From Priapulus caudatus (taxonomy: Eukaryota; Priapulida; Priapulimorpha; Priapulimorphida; Priapulidae), in contig NW_014577855.1 in the NCBI RefSeq assembly GCF_000485595.1, positions 1 to 29,445 on the forward strand: a DNA stretch of 29,445 bases, read 5' to 3'. Shown here in pieces: positions 19,983 through 29,445 of this stretch. The position numbers were made by a program, and so were the translations under genes. The stretch's first letter is position 1. Every line of letters starts with the position of its first letter. The notes below the pieces were generated by a model. The model ran no database searches. It was not told the DNA's origin and saw only the letters and a list, made by a program, of their open reading frames with translations.

Positions 19983-20234
19983 CCACAGTATGCCTTAGAT
20001 TGCAGGAAAATGGCTTAAATATTTCAAAATTTTTGGGGGGCATGCCCCCAGACCCCCCTAGCACTGGCATGCCTACAGCACGGGGGCCTGCCTGCGGCAG
20101 CCAAGTTACATTTTGCCCCCCCCCCCTGTCCATCAATTACTGAATACGCCACTAGTTACTGATCACCGCGGGAACATTCCACATTCCGAGTTCACAGGGT
20201 TGGAGACCCTGTGGTGGGCCCGGTTACAGCCCTA

Positions 20235-20282
20235 TAGACCGAAGGTCCGATAGACCGAAGGTTTGATAGACCGAAGGTTATG
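20235..20282 (+). repeat. Three 16-bp tandem units (TAGACCGAAGGT...)
   Basis: Units at 20235-20250, 20251-20266 and 20267-20282 share TAGACCGAAGGT and differ in the last four bases. The same motif lies inverted in block A (about 135-160 and 24232-24262). Confidence 0.85.
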
Positions 20283-20423
20283 TGTTCGAGGTGTAAAGAT
20301 GCATTTTCGAATACGCAGTGGCTACGCGTTTGGAACCGGTCGCCTAGCCTCCAGGCTACGCATCCGGACATCCACTCACACAGTGATCTCGCGACTCGCG
20401 TACACGCATGATTGCGCAACAGG

Positions 20424-20441
20424 ACTCTCTCTCTCTCTCGG

Positions 20442-20511
<70 letters not shown>

Positions 20512-20528
20512 CTCTCTCTCTCTCTCTC
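20424..20528 (+). repeat. CT/CA/CT compound microsatellite at the Y-Z joint
   Basis: A CT array, a run of about 22 CA units, then CT again. Block Y ends and block Z starts here. The duplicate array at 23862-23979 is more broken and leads into block A instead. Confidence 0.95.
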
Positions 20529-21893
20529 AAAGGTTGCTGAAATGATGTGTACGCAACTGCGTATCTGCATATCTGCGCCTAACAAAGGTGTCACTACGCA
20601 CGACTTAAATGTTACGTTTATAACCATAGCAACAGACCTCGGATGAGCCCAGACGCTCTGCGGATCTAGTTTGGATTTTTAATTAGTTGAAAAACAATCA
20701 TATCAGGTAAAAATTTGAGGATATAGTTTGTCCCATTAGTACTTACTTTTCATGTAAACAAAATTGCAACAAATTTTGTTACAAATTTACACCATAGAAA
20801 ATTCGTGACGTAGTCAATTTAATTAACATAACAGAACTTATTTCAGCAGGATCACAATCACCGAAATAGTTCCGTCGGTTCAGTATAGGAGCTGCTGCTC
20901 ATTTCACCGTAGCTCTTCCTTCGTTATTTTGGGGCGAATTTTGACGTGGATAAGACGTTCTGGAACCAAAGCTGCCACGATAAATTCTGTTGCGATTAAT
21001 GACAGATTTGCCCTTTTTTTCTTTGTGAATTTTTTTCCGGGTTTTGTAAAATCTGCAGCCCTTTAATGCCTTCGTTTGCTCGATTTTTCTCTTTGATTTT
21101 TCAAATTTTTCTTCGATTTTTCAATTTTTTTTTATTCTCTGAATTGTTTTGAGATTTCCCTTTGAAAATCTTGCATTGCCATGCGGGTATTCGGATCATC
21201 ATGCCCAAAACTTCGCTCGCTTGCAGGTGAAGGTGGTTACGGTCTGATTTCGAAGCCTCAGGAGGCGACGCGGGAACGGAAGGGCAGCTCCACGCGCTCG
21301 ATCAAACATGTCGACTCGCGGCGTCACACCTGCAGCACGGACAATCGTCAGGACGCCGGCTCGGGTAAGGACGCGAGTGATCGACGTTCTCAAGAGCGCA
21401 TAAGGCCCGGCCTTAATACATATGGCCTTATACGGCCTTAAGCCCGTGTATATAAGGCCCGTCTCGAAAGTGGCGTACGTACGGTGGTGTCAGGGTCTCC
21501 AACCATTCCTCATTCTGTGGAATCATTACGATTTCTCGGCTTAAGTTCCACATTCCGCAGCGGCAAGGTTATATTACTCATTTCAGTTGCACTGTGCAAA
21601 ATTTGCACTGATTGTTCGCATCGGTCGCTTGGATATATATATTGTTTTTTTTTCAGCTGGTGTCTGAGCACTGGCCACGCGCTGGTGCAGTGGAGATGCA
21701 GCAAGTTTATTAAAGCCGCACTATGCGCATCCAAACGCTAATTTCTCCAGTACTAGACTAGCAAATACTTCGTGTCATGCATAATCACACTACCTTATGA
21801 CAAAAGAAACTAGTTCTTTCCATTTCACTGCGCGTTGTCTTATAAAAGGCATTTGAAAATACCTCCAATGTTGTTCAAATTCTCCGATGTTGT
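20529..21893 (+). repeat. Block Z, forward copy
   Basis: Inverted partner of 1348-2692. T-rich in the middle (21010-21140). The part 21700-21850 is also homologous, in reverse, to block Y (18648-18738 and 19220-19280), with the 481-bp MITE missing. An 86-codon frame at 21181-21441 is not conserved in the partner. Confidence 0.9.
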
Positions 21894-22166
21894 TGACACT
21901 TTTGCGTCGCTCTGCCAAGCAACCATGGAGCGGTGCTGCGGTACAGCGGTACGGGTGTAGCAAAGATAAAAACATGTGACGTCACCTAACCGATTCTTGG
22001 CGAAATTGTTTGGCAAACAATTTAGCGTTGGCGCCAGATTACCAGATTTCGCACCTCTTTCTGTGGGTTTTAAGGCAAACGCGCACTGAATATGGGAAAC
22101 CTAGAGTTTTATTTGCATAGTGTGGTGTGATTATGCATGAACACAGAGTAACTTGCTAGCTTCTAG

Positions 22167-22655
22167 CAGTCGCACAGAAACTTCCACCTCTCATGGCGCG
22201 CCAGTGGGGCCGTAAAATGTCAATTTCTTGCCCAACTAGGTTAACAGGCCGAATCATGCTCATCATCATTAAAAAAAGAGAAGAGGAATACGAAAGTTGG
22301 CCTTTTATGACAAAAGAAACCTTAAACACCAGACGCGTAAACACGAGTTATTGGCGACTTCTAGCGGCGACAAACCACGCATGGTGCGACTAGTTCCGTT
22401 TTCCATACTTAAGATCGGAGAATATGCTGCCTATCGCGTAAATTCTGTAAATTTTCACTACCAAAATTATCGAGAATTCGGTAAACTTCTCAGACTGATC
22501 ATCACATGAAGCAGCTGAAAAGCATTAATATATCATGTACTTCCATTTTGTTCCAATTGCACCATCTGGCTGTTCATTAATCGAAGTTTATTGCCCCACG
22601 CAAATTTACTTGCCTCTTTGGATACTGTGCTCAGTGTTAGATTTCCGGCAGACGT
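22167..22655. mobile_element. Second copy of the 481-bp MITE
   Basis: The inverted ends are recognisable as CAGTCGCACAGAAA on the left and CGGCAGACGTGG on the right. The flanking TCTAG (left) and GGTCTGAG (right) are altered. It arose with the block Y duplication rather than by a separate insertion, since the site is the same. Confidence 0.7.
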
Positions 22656-22934
22656 GGTCTGAGTACTGAGATAAATTAGCGTTCATATGCGCATAGTGCG
22701 GCTTTAAATAGCACCCTCACTGCCCCAAGTCGTTATCCTCGGAAATACACACCATAAGTGCTCGCGTGCCATTACCGTTAGCTTTCACCTCCCCCCCCCC
22801 CTACATCGCTCAGTGTATTAATGTTGTTTCTATGCATTGTATCTGGCATGTCTACGGTAAATGAACCAGCCTAGTCAGGACCCGGCCGTTCTGCAAGTGT
22901 CGCGTAGTTTTGCGCTAATACAGATTATACGACG

Positions 22935-23130
22935 TGGAGAATCGCTCTCCACCATTGCCCACAAAAAACCCCGACTTTAACGGTAGAAATTCAGAACAAT
23001 ACCACAAAGTGTGTGGCCTGTACTTCGGTGAATCAAAACTCAGTGTTAATCATATGCAATAAATAAGCAAGACACCCTATCAGTGGCCACGCGAGGAATA
23101 AAAGTGTTGTTTGTAATCCTAACTTGTATG
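22935..23130 (+). pseudogene. Broken copy of the zinc-finger-like fragment
   Basis: Nucleotide counterpart of 19497-19682, from TGGAGAATCGCTCTCCACC to a TAATCCTAACTTGTA string. Several one-base gaps shift the frame (for example around CGGTAGAAATTCAG and TATGCAATAAATAAG), so the CxxC and GHGG residues are not in one frame. Either it has decayed or the assembly is inaccurate here. Confidence 0.7.
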
Positions 23131-23189
23131 GGATGAGTTTAGGGTTGAGCATAGTGTCATCAACATGAGAAATATGGCGCTCACAGTTA

Positions 23190-23422
23190 GTGGAAGGGTC
23201 GTGTCGTATCAGGCTACACCATGTACACATGTACTACATAATTACGCGAGTACATATATGTTATATCACAAAGTGTAACAACTGCTGTACCGACAGAATG
23301 TACCCTACCCCTAACCTAACCCTTACCCTAAACACCTTCATAAAAAATATATACATTAATACCAAACAACCTAAACTACCGTCGTACATATCATGAAGTA
23401 CTGCATACGACAACGACCCTTC
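23190..23422. mobile_element. Second copy of the telomere-repeat element
   Basis: The inverted ends GGAAGGGTCGTGTCGTATC and ATACGACAACGACCCTTC are still visible. The central telomere repeats (about 23303-23331) are irregular: CCCTA, CCCCTAA, CCTAA, CCCTTA, CCCTAA. Confidence 0.75.
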
Positions 23423-23861
23423 TGCCACAGGAGCCTTAGAATCAGAAAATGGCTAAATATTTCAAAATTTTGGGGCCTCCTTCAGGATCTGTACTCCCCC
23501 TAGCACTGGCATGCTACAGCCACGGGGGCCTGCCTGCGGCAGCCAAGTTACATTTGCCCCCTGCCTGTCCACAAATTACTGAACTACGCCACTGCATACT
23601 GATCGCCGCGGAACATTCCACATTACCGAGTTCACTCTATGGTTGAGACCCTGTGGTGGGGCCCGTAACACGCCCTATAGACCTGAGGTCCGATAGACCG
23701 ACGTTGATAGACGAAGTATACGTGTTCGATGTGTAAAGATGCATTTCGAATCGGCAGTTTGCTACGCGATTTGAACCGTCGCCTAGCCTCCAGCTAACGC
23801 ATCGGACATCACATGCACACAGTGATCTCGCGATCTCGCGTACAGCCATTATTGCGCAACA

Positions 23862-23979
23862 GTCTCTCTCTCTCTCTCTGGTCTTCTCTCCCTCTCTCAG
23901 CACCACACACATCTTTCGACACACACACACAACAACATCACACACACATACACCTTCTCCTCTCTGCCTCTCTCTCTCA
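23862..23979 (+). repeat. Degenerate CT/CA microsatellite at the Y'-A' joint
   Basis: Same order as 20424-20528 (CT, then CA, then CT) but interrupted many times. Confidence 0.85.
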
Positions 23980-24154
23980 CGTTATCACTGCTCACAACCC
24001 ATCCACACCGGGTCGTGGTGCACCTCTTGAGGTCTCTACGACATTCTGCGCGTGGCTGCTTGTTGGTGTGCTTTTTTCGTTCTTCGCTGCGTGGCGGTCA
24101 CACTCAGCAACTACACACTCCGGTAGCTCGGCTCCGGCGCGCGCGCACGACACC
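23980..24154. other. Spacer between microsatellite and block A copy 2
   Basis: No partner in the window, since the first A copy begins at the window edge. No convincing gene. A 152/193-codon frame in this region runs on into block A and is not preserved there. Confidence 0.5.
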
Positions 24155-25275
24155 ACGGCAATCCACAGAGCGTCCCCGTTGCGCACCCATCGCGTGTATA
24201 ACTGTCGCCAGATTACGTGTTATATACTATGCAATATTCGGATCTATCGACCTTCAGTCTATACCGGATGACCCATTGCCGCCTAGAAGCAAAATACGTC
24301 GGTGCCTCATAGGAAGCTGCGGTTATGCGAGGGGCAATGTTTTTAATGCGCGCTGGATTACGTTCCAACCAAATTCCAATTACTTGGCACCGCGTAGACG
24401 TACGTTGTACCCCCGCTGCGGAGTGCTCATTATTACGACAAGTCGCAAAAATAATGGTTCACGCACCATCAGCTCACCTACATGCGTAGCAGAGATTTCA
24501 TTTCCGACTGGCCCACACCACCGCGTTAACGCCTGCGGCGACTCCTGTTACGATCGTCACGTGTCCGCCGGACGCGCCCTCCTAGAATGCGTCTGATTTT
24601 TAGATGCGGAGGACGAAGGGCGGAGTCGTAGGTGCGAGTGACCTTGCTCAAGTGCTTGCTGTTGCGCCCGGCCTCAGGCCGCGCGGCCGTGATCTAACCT
24701 AGCAGCCTAGTCGTGTCTAGTTGTGCTGGTGGTGGGGTGGGGGCATTTCACACACAATCTAGTGCAGTCGGGTTGCCACTTCGTGTCACTTTGGTTTTCA
24801 CCCGGAACGGAGAGTGACCCCGGACTGTAGCATACTAAAGTAGTCTTGCTTGATTTGGTTTGGTCTGTTTAAAAAGGAGAAAATCGGCTCTCAGCACACA
24901 GCTACAGATACATGTGGCCTGTATCGCGGCTGTCCTGTTCTCTTTCAACAGGAAGCGCTCACGCCGAGCCACTGGGCTCTCAAGCAACGTCGGTGTGAGA
25001 TCTAGAAACACATTTTACCAGCCCGAGTTCGGTTCCGAGTCCCGGTACTTGGTGGCAACTCACTTCTGAGTGCTATGCAGAGTATGACGCATGTTCTACT
25101 TGACACCGCGTATCGAGCGTAAATTTAAATATATGACGTGACCATCTTATAACATACATGCCTGGTAGCACAATCCATATGTTGGTCAAAAGTATAGATA
25201 TATAGACAAACACATGTGTTTACCATTAGGGCACATGTACTACCTTTCTAGCAGTAGCCTGTTTGTTTTAAGTTT
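24155..25275 (+). repeat. Block A, copy 2
   Basis: Direct copy of 60-1163, with CGGCAATCCACAGAGCGTCC at the start and TTTCTAGCAGTAGCCTG at the end. One-base gaps are frequent. Confidence 0.88.
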
Positions 25276-25472
25276 GTGTGTGTGTGTCGTGCGTGCTGCG
25301 TGCCGTGCGTGCGTGCGTGCGTGCGTGCATGCGCGCGTGGCATGTTGGTGTGCTTGACAGGTGTGTGTGTGGTGTGACAGTGTGCTGTGGTGTGGCTGTG
25401 CCGTCTGCGTGTGCTGTGCGGTGCCGTGTGGTGTTGTGTCGTGTGTGTGTGGTGTGTGTGGTGTGTGTGTGT
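25276..25472 (+). repeat. GT/GTGC microsatellite at the A'-X' joint
   Basis: GTGC units first, then GTGTGG-type units. Counterpart of 1164-1340, but followed by block X' instead of block Z. Confidence 0.9.
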
Positions 25473-25474
25473 GC

Positions 25475-27998
25475 AGGGTTCCTCGCGCCAGGTGAATGAA
25501 ATTGAATACAGAGGGAGGGAGCAGTGGATGCGAGCAAAAACTAGGGGGATCCGGGGACATGCCCAGAAGATGTGAATCTTAGATCGCTCGTGTGCATTCT
25601 AGGCTTTTGGGACATTGCCGTTATTGTTTTCTCTGATCTGGTGCTATTTTCATAATTTGTGTTTTTAAAACCTAGGTTATGGATAACTATGGGAGAACTT
25701 GAAGGCAACTCTGTTAATTTTTCGGGCAAGTACTAAAAATGAACCAACATCAAGGCATCAGTTTTATGGCATTATCATTATATTGACATGTATGTCAATA
25801 AGCATGCAGGAATCTTTCTGTAAATTTATCATCAATGTCATGATTTATACCCGTACTCTAAGCTGTGCACCTCTATCCGAACGCTGGCGCATGGCAGCTT
25901 CCAAGATAACACTGCTGGTCAAATGGGTAATTCTTGCTGAGCTGGCCGTCATATTGGCCAGTACAGCAGCGCGTACAAAGCTGACCTCAAATCGGCCTGT
26001 CCTCATGTAGTTTTGACTATCGCCCATGTGTGGAACTGTTCATTAAGACTCTTCTGATGATTGGCTTCGCATGAGGGTGACGCAGCCAATCACAGCGAAG
26101 CACACAAGTGTGCTTGGTTACTGCTCCTAAAATGGTGGCGCACACCACTATCGATTCCCACGCTGTCATAACTTTCATTTTGAACTGTCCGACGCTGAAC
26201 CTCTGCTGAAAATATTGTATTTCAATTTGGGTATAACATTTCCCATATCGCGGGGTGAAATTTAATCGATGCAGAGTAATTAACACGTTCAATGTCTGCC
26301 TGTTAACAATGCACGCTACCCGGCCACTGTGCTGAGATTTTCACGTTTTACCCGCTTAGTCCACCTATTACAAAATTTTTTGCAGGTTTAACTAGCTATA
26401 AAATTAATTTATAATTAGGCTAGTATTAGATATACTCCCTCAGACCATCAAAACAACACCCGGAATCTAATACACGGATCTATCAAATCAAACATCACTT
26501 TTCAGACATAAAAACTCGCCAACTTCACAAACACACGCGTCAACACGCCCTTTGGCGAAGAATCTAAAAACATTACCTCGTCGCCAAAAACTCCCAAAAT
26601 ACCGTTCCAACAACCATAAAGTAATTGATAAATATGTCATACTAACTACTGGGTTTATACAGGACGCTATGAATTGCTAAAGCGTATACCCCCTGCCACT
26701 ATAGGAGAACATAGTAACTTCAAATAAATTATTTTTATATATTTTTTTCCATGAGTAATCTTTCGCGCGTCCGTGTCGTTTTGCGTTCGAACGATAACTC
26801 GTGTTTCGCGTGAAGCGTGGTAAACGGCGCAACGATTGAAACGGGGGGGGAGTTCCCAAACGGGCGGCCGCGCCTGTTTTGACGCAACGTCAGGGAGCCC
26901 TGGGGACAGTGGTGTGTGTTGTGGGTGTGTTGCGCGTGCGTTCGTGTCGTGCGTGGCGTCGTGCGTGGCATGTGTGTGACAGAGTGTGTGACATGTGTTT
27001 TGTATGTGTGTGTCCTGTTTTCGCGCGATGTGCTGCTCTCGTGTGGCGTTTGTGAGAGTGTACCATGTGTGAGTGCGTGTGTAGTGTGTATGTTTGATTG
27101 TTAGTCTAATACCTATTACCATAATATATTGATACCAACTTGACATAAACAGTTAATATCTATTTAATATTCTTACCACTAAATCATAAGGTTTGGTGGC
27201 GGACATCCGGGATACTTTGACTATTTGACCGATGTAATTCCAGCCGATGCAACAAACCGTAGTAACCGCACTCGCTCAATGCCTAACGCAGCGCATAGTG
27301 CCACATAATTCTTGGTGTGATGCCGGCAATACAGCTTTAAGTGACAAAAAAAACGACCATGTCTGGCTTCCGGTAGCCCGAGAGCAGAACAGATGGCTAA
27401 TCAGCAATTAGTCAGGAGAAGCGAAGATGGCGTAGCAATTCTGGTGGTAAACCGGCGATATCTCGCTGGAAGCAGTTTTTGCAGCACTTCCTGTTAAGAT
27501 CCATAATGTACTATTCTCGGCCCTCGAAATGAACAAAGAAGACCTTTAAGAACACCCCTGTCAAGTTTAAGGGGGCTACCCCCACATTTACGGAAATGAC
27601 ATAGGTCTCAATCTGGAAATCATCTCTATCTTTGAACCGCAGCGGCTCCATTCGGGCGGTGTCTATATTCAAGCCGGTACGGGAGATTACGGTACGCATA
27701 TATTTGCTAATATATTGACTAATCGTGCGTCAATAAACTCAATATTCACAGAGAGTATAGCTAACACATGTGTCTATAGGTATCTAGAATATTAGAAATT
27801 TAATCATCTGAAATTCGCTTCCGCGCGCATAACTAATCGTGCAGGACTAGCATGACTAATCGAGCCGCTTCGTGCTCAATATTCACAGCTAGTATTAATT
27901 CAAGCCGGTAGGGAGATCTTTTGCATAAAACATTCTAGATACCTATAGACACATGTCTTAGCTATACTCTCTGTGAATATAGAGTTTATTGACGCACG
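25475..27998 (-). repeat. Block X', inverted copy of 15618-18425
   Basis: Starts with CAGGGTTCCTCGCGCC (partner of GAGAACCCTGCAC at 18417-18429) and runs to the palindromic element. Landmarks: TGGGAGAACTTGAAGGCAAC, GCGCGTACAAAGCTGAC, the G-run near 26843, a GT-rich part (26905-27095), GGGGGCTACCCCC and GACATAGGTCTCAAT. Apart from GT-rich low complexity, no frame is shared with the forward copy. Confidence 0.87.
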
Positions 27999-28061
27999 AT
28001 TAGTCAATATATTAGCAAATATATGCGTCCCGTCATCTCCCGTACCGGCTTGAATATAGAC
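27661..28061. mobile_element. 401-bp palindromic element, 130-bp near-perfect arms
   Basis: The arms 27661-27790 and 27932-28061 are exactly equal in length and, by eye, differ at only about 4 of 130 positions as reverse complements. The outer ends read GTCTATATTCAAGCCGGTAC. The 141-bp centre contains a further worn echo of the arm end (TTCAAGCCGGTAGGGAGAT near 27898-27916) and two ACTAATCG strings. No coding frame. It looks like a foldback or MITE-type element. I see no clear target duplication. Confidence 0.85.
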
Positions 28062-28123
28062 GCTCCTAGCCGATTCGCGCTTTGTTTTCATCGCGCGGCT
28101 AACCGGACGTATTGCTAAGGGGA

Positions 28124-28135
28124 AGTGACGTCACT
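28124..28135. promoter_or_regulatory. Palindrome AGTGACGTCACT (CRE-like)
   Basis: Perfect 12-base palindrome containing TGACGTCA, the binding site of CREB/ATF-type factors. No gene is recognised nearby, so function is unproven. The same core lies in block Y (18551-18558) and block Y'. Confidence 0.4.
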
Positions 28136-28240
28136 CCGCCCCCACCTATAGGCCTATTGTTAATCAAATGTTTATCAATGGTTAGATTTGAATTGAATTG
28201 CAGCATGTTAACCTGTGACGTTAGTCTGAACCGTGCTCGT

Positions 28241-28243
28241 GTT

Positions 28244-28286
<43 letters not shown>

Positions 28287-28302
28287 GTGCGTGCGTGCGT
28301 GT
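28241..28302 (+). repeat. GT microsatellite
   Basis: About 19 uninterrupted GT units followed by GTGC/GTGT variants. Confidence 0.95.
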
Positions 28303-28690
28303 GTAGGGCTTTGCTTTGCATCACAGCGTTACCAGATTACATATACGATCGACTGCTATGTGTGCTTTAATATCAATACGAACGAGAGTGATAGAGTAGA
28401 AGAGCAACGATTTCTTAGTAACCAGATATAGACTTTAATGAGCTAAATAATACACAACATTCCAACAGTATTGAATTATCGTCTCTCTATTCCCAGATTG
28501 AACCTACTCGCTATCTCTCTAATTGAACTCACTTATTATCTCTCTAAAATCTAACCTGTCTATTTCTATGCCCAAAACTCCAACTCTACTTACTTCTTCT
28601 CTAATCCAATCAAACCCCTTCCCCTTGATTCTAGCTCTATTTATGATCTGATTGTAAACAATGGTAAAATCAAAACACAGTCAGCTGGGC
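28303..28690. other. No gene recognised; CTCTCTA-rich stretch
   Basis: Between about 28480 and 28610 the strings TCTCTCTA, ATTGAACTCACTTA and related ones recur loosely, suggesting a worn tandem array. Nothing else is seen. Confidence 0.45.
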
Positions 28691-28695
28691 AGCTG

Positions 28696-28723
28696 TTGGC
28701 AGTGACGCAGATGTCACTGCCAA
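28696..28723. other. Perfect hairpin, 11-bp stem
   Basis: TTGGCAGTGAC and GTCACTGCCAA are exact reverse complements around the six-base loop GCAGAT. A second inverted pair follows (TTACGTCA near 28737 and TGACGTAA near 28760). Confidence 0.9.
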
Positions 28724-28846
28724 TCAGAACTGCACTTACGTCAATGACTGTACTGACAATGACGTAACACAAACATGGACGAGCCGAATTTGGACGACAG
28801 ACGACGATTGGATCTCCCTTGCTTATCCGTCTTCTCATTATAATTC

Positions 28847-29400
28847 ATGGTTTCTCCCTCAGTGTTCATGGTTTCTCACTGAGTGATCATGGTTTCTCAC
28901 TGAGTGTTCATGGTTTCTCACTGAGTGATCATGGTTTCTCCCTCAGTGTTCATGGTTTCTCACTGAGTGATCATGGTTTCTCACTGAGTGGTCATGGTTT
29001 CTCCTTTAGTGTTCATGGTTTCTCACTCAGCGACTTTAAAGTGTTCATGGTTTCTTTCTCACTCAGTGATCATGTTTTCTCCTCAGTGTATCATGGTTCT
29101 CTCACTCAGTGATCAATGGTTTCTCCTCCAGTGTTCATGGGTTTCTCTCATCAGGGTGTTCATGGTTTCTCATTCAGTGTTCCATCGTTTCTCCCTCAGT
29201 GTTCATGGTTTCTACTCAGTGATCAGTGGTTTGCTCCCTCAGTGCGGTTTTTTTTTTGTTTAATTGGGTTTCCTTAACCTCAGTGGAAGTCCAGTGGTGG
29301 TTCTCCCGTCCACCCTTCAAAGTGATTCATGGTTTCCTTCCTTTAGTTGTTCCATGGTTTTCTCACTCAGGAATGCATGGTTTCTCCCTCAAGTGGACAA
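28847..29400 (+). repeat. 21-bp minisatellite (TCATGGTTTCTC...)
   Basis: Seven or more regular 21-bp units, then about fifteen less regular ones with insertions, losses and spacers. Two unit types occur, CTCCCTCAGTG and CTCACTGAGTG, with the last base alternating T and A. Because 21 is a multiple of three, a frame at 28819-29112 reads a seven-residue repeat HGFSLS(V/D). It has no start context or non-repeat domain, so I do not call it a gene. Confidence 0.95.
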
Positions 29401-29418
29401 AGGTTTAACTTTACTCTG

Positions 29419-29445
29419 TTACATGACTGTACTGAACAATGACGT
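29419..29445 (+). repeat. Direct copy of 28742-28764 after the minisatellite
   Basis: ACATGACTGTACTG and CAATGACGT at the window end repeat ATGACTGTACTGACAATGAC from before the array. A larger repeat unit of about 680 bp containing the minisatellite may continue beyond the window. Confidence 0.7.

Larger units (their letters stand above)
18471..20425 (+). repeat. Block Y, copy 1 (direct repeat of 21894-23860)
   Basis: Aligns along its whole length with 21894-23860: CTGCCAGGCAACC, GTGACGTCACCTAACC, TTGGCGAAATTG, the 481-bp MITE, a C-run before TACCATCGCTC, the element with telomere repeats, GGGGGCCTGCCTGCGGCAGC and GATCTCGCGA. Differences are mainly one-base gaps. Confidence 0.92.
21894..23860 (+). 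repeat. Block Y, copy 2
   Basis: Direct copy of 18471-20425 with many single-base gains and losses. The zinc-finger-like frame and the telomere repeats are both degraded in it. Confidence 0.9.

Noticed and set aside
20424-20528. CRISPR-like regular array
   Set aside because: It is a dinucleotide microsatellite; no spacers. No CRISPR array was seen anywhere in the window.
28819-29112. Protein with a seven-residue HGFSLS(V/D) repeat
   Set aside because: The 21-bp minisatellite is open in more than one frame. There is no flanking domain, and the frame fails once the units become irregular.

Overview
This window looks like non-coding, repeat-saturated DNA from an animal genome, most likely a marine invertebrate, in a draft long-read assembly. 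The reasons are: dinucleotide and tetranucleotide microsatellites, an interstitial block of the animal-type telomere repeat (CCCTAA), several non-autonomous DNA transposons with inverted termini, a decayed autonomous-type transposon with very long inverted repeats, no dense array of genes, and a 25-N scaffold gap at 15593-15617. I could not name the species. Nothing points to a bacterium, an organelle or a virus.

Left half (1-15592). Block A (60-1163) is followed by a GT microsatellite and then by block Z in reverse orientation (1348-2692). A G-rich stretch (3086-3180) precedes a dispersed repeat, family C, present three times: intact at 3205-3820, and twice broken by insertions (3905-8755 and 11195-12927). 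The middle copy is split by a 3.8-kb transposon (4211-7992) with inverted repeats of about 0.9 kb and broken coding remnants inside. The third copy carries a roughly 780-bp insertion that contains a clean 442-bp MITE (11852-12293) with a TAA target duplication. Between them lie a short partial copy of block X (8850-9255) and a 640-bp CT-rich tract. A family of about 400-bp units, two in tandem and one inverted, fills 12960-14215. No gene was recognised in 14216-15592.

Right half (15618-28061). This is a mosaic of a few blocks: X (15618-18425), Y (18467-20425), Z (20529-21893), Y again (21894-23860), A (24155-25275) and X inverted (25475-27998). X and X' face each other, Y and Y' are direct copies, and Z and A are also found at the left edge of the window. 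Most block joints fall in CA/GT/CT microsatellites. Block Y holds the best elements: a 481-bp MITE whose empty site is preserved in block Z, a short open frame with a zinc-finger-like motif, and a 240-bp inverted-repeat element with telomere repeats inside. Block X' holds a 401-bp palindromic element with 130-bp arms. The far right has a GT microsatellite, two hairpin-forming sequences and a 21-bp minisatellite (28847-29400).

No complete protein-coding gene is supported. The only coding signals are one fragment at 19497-19682 (with a decayed duplicate) and the transposase-like remnants inside the 3.8-kb transposon. Copies differ mainly by scattered single-base insertions and deletions, which suggests either decay or an unpolished assembly, so broken frames should be read with care.
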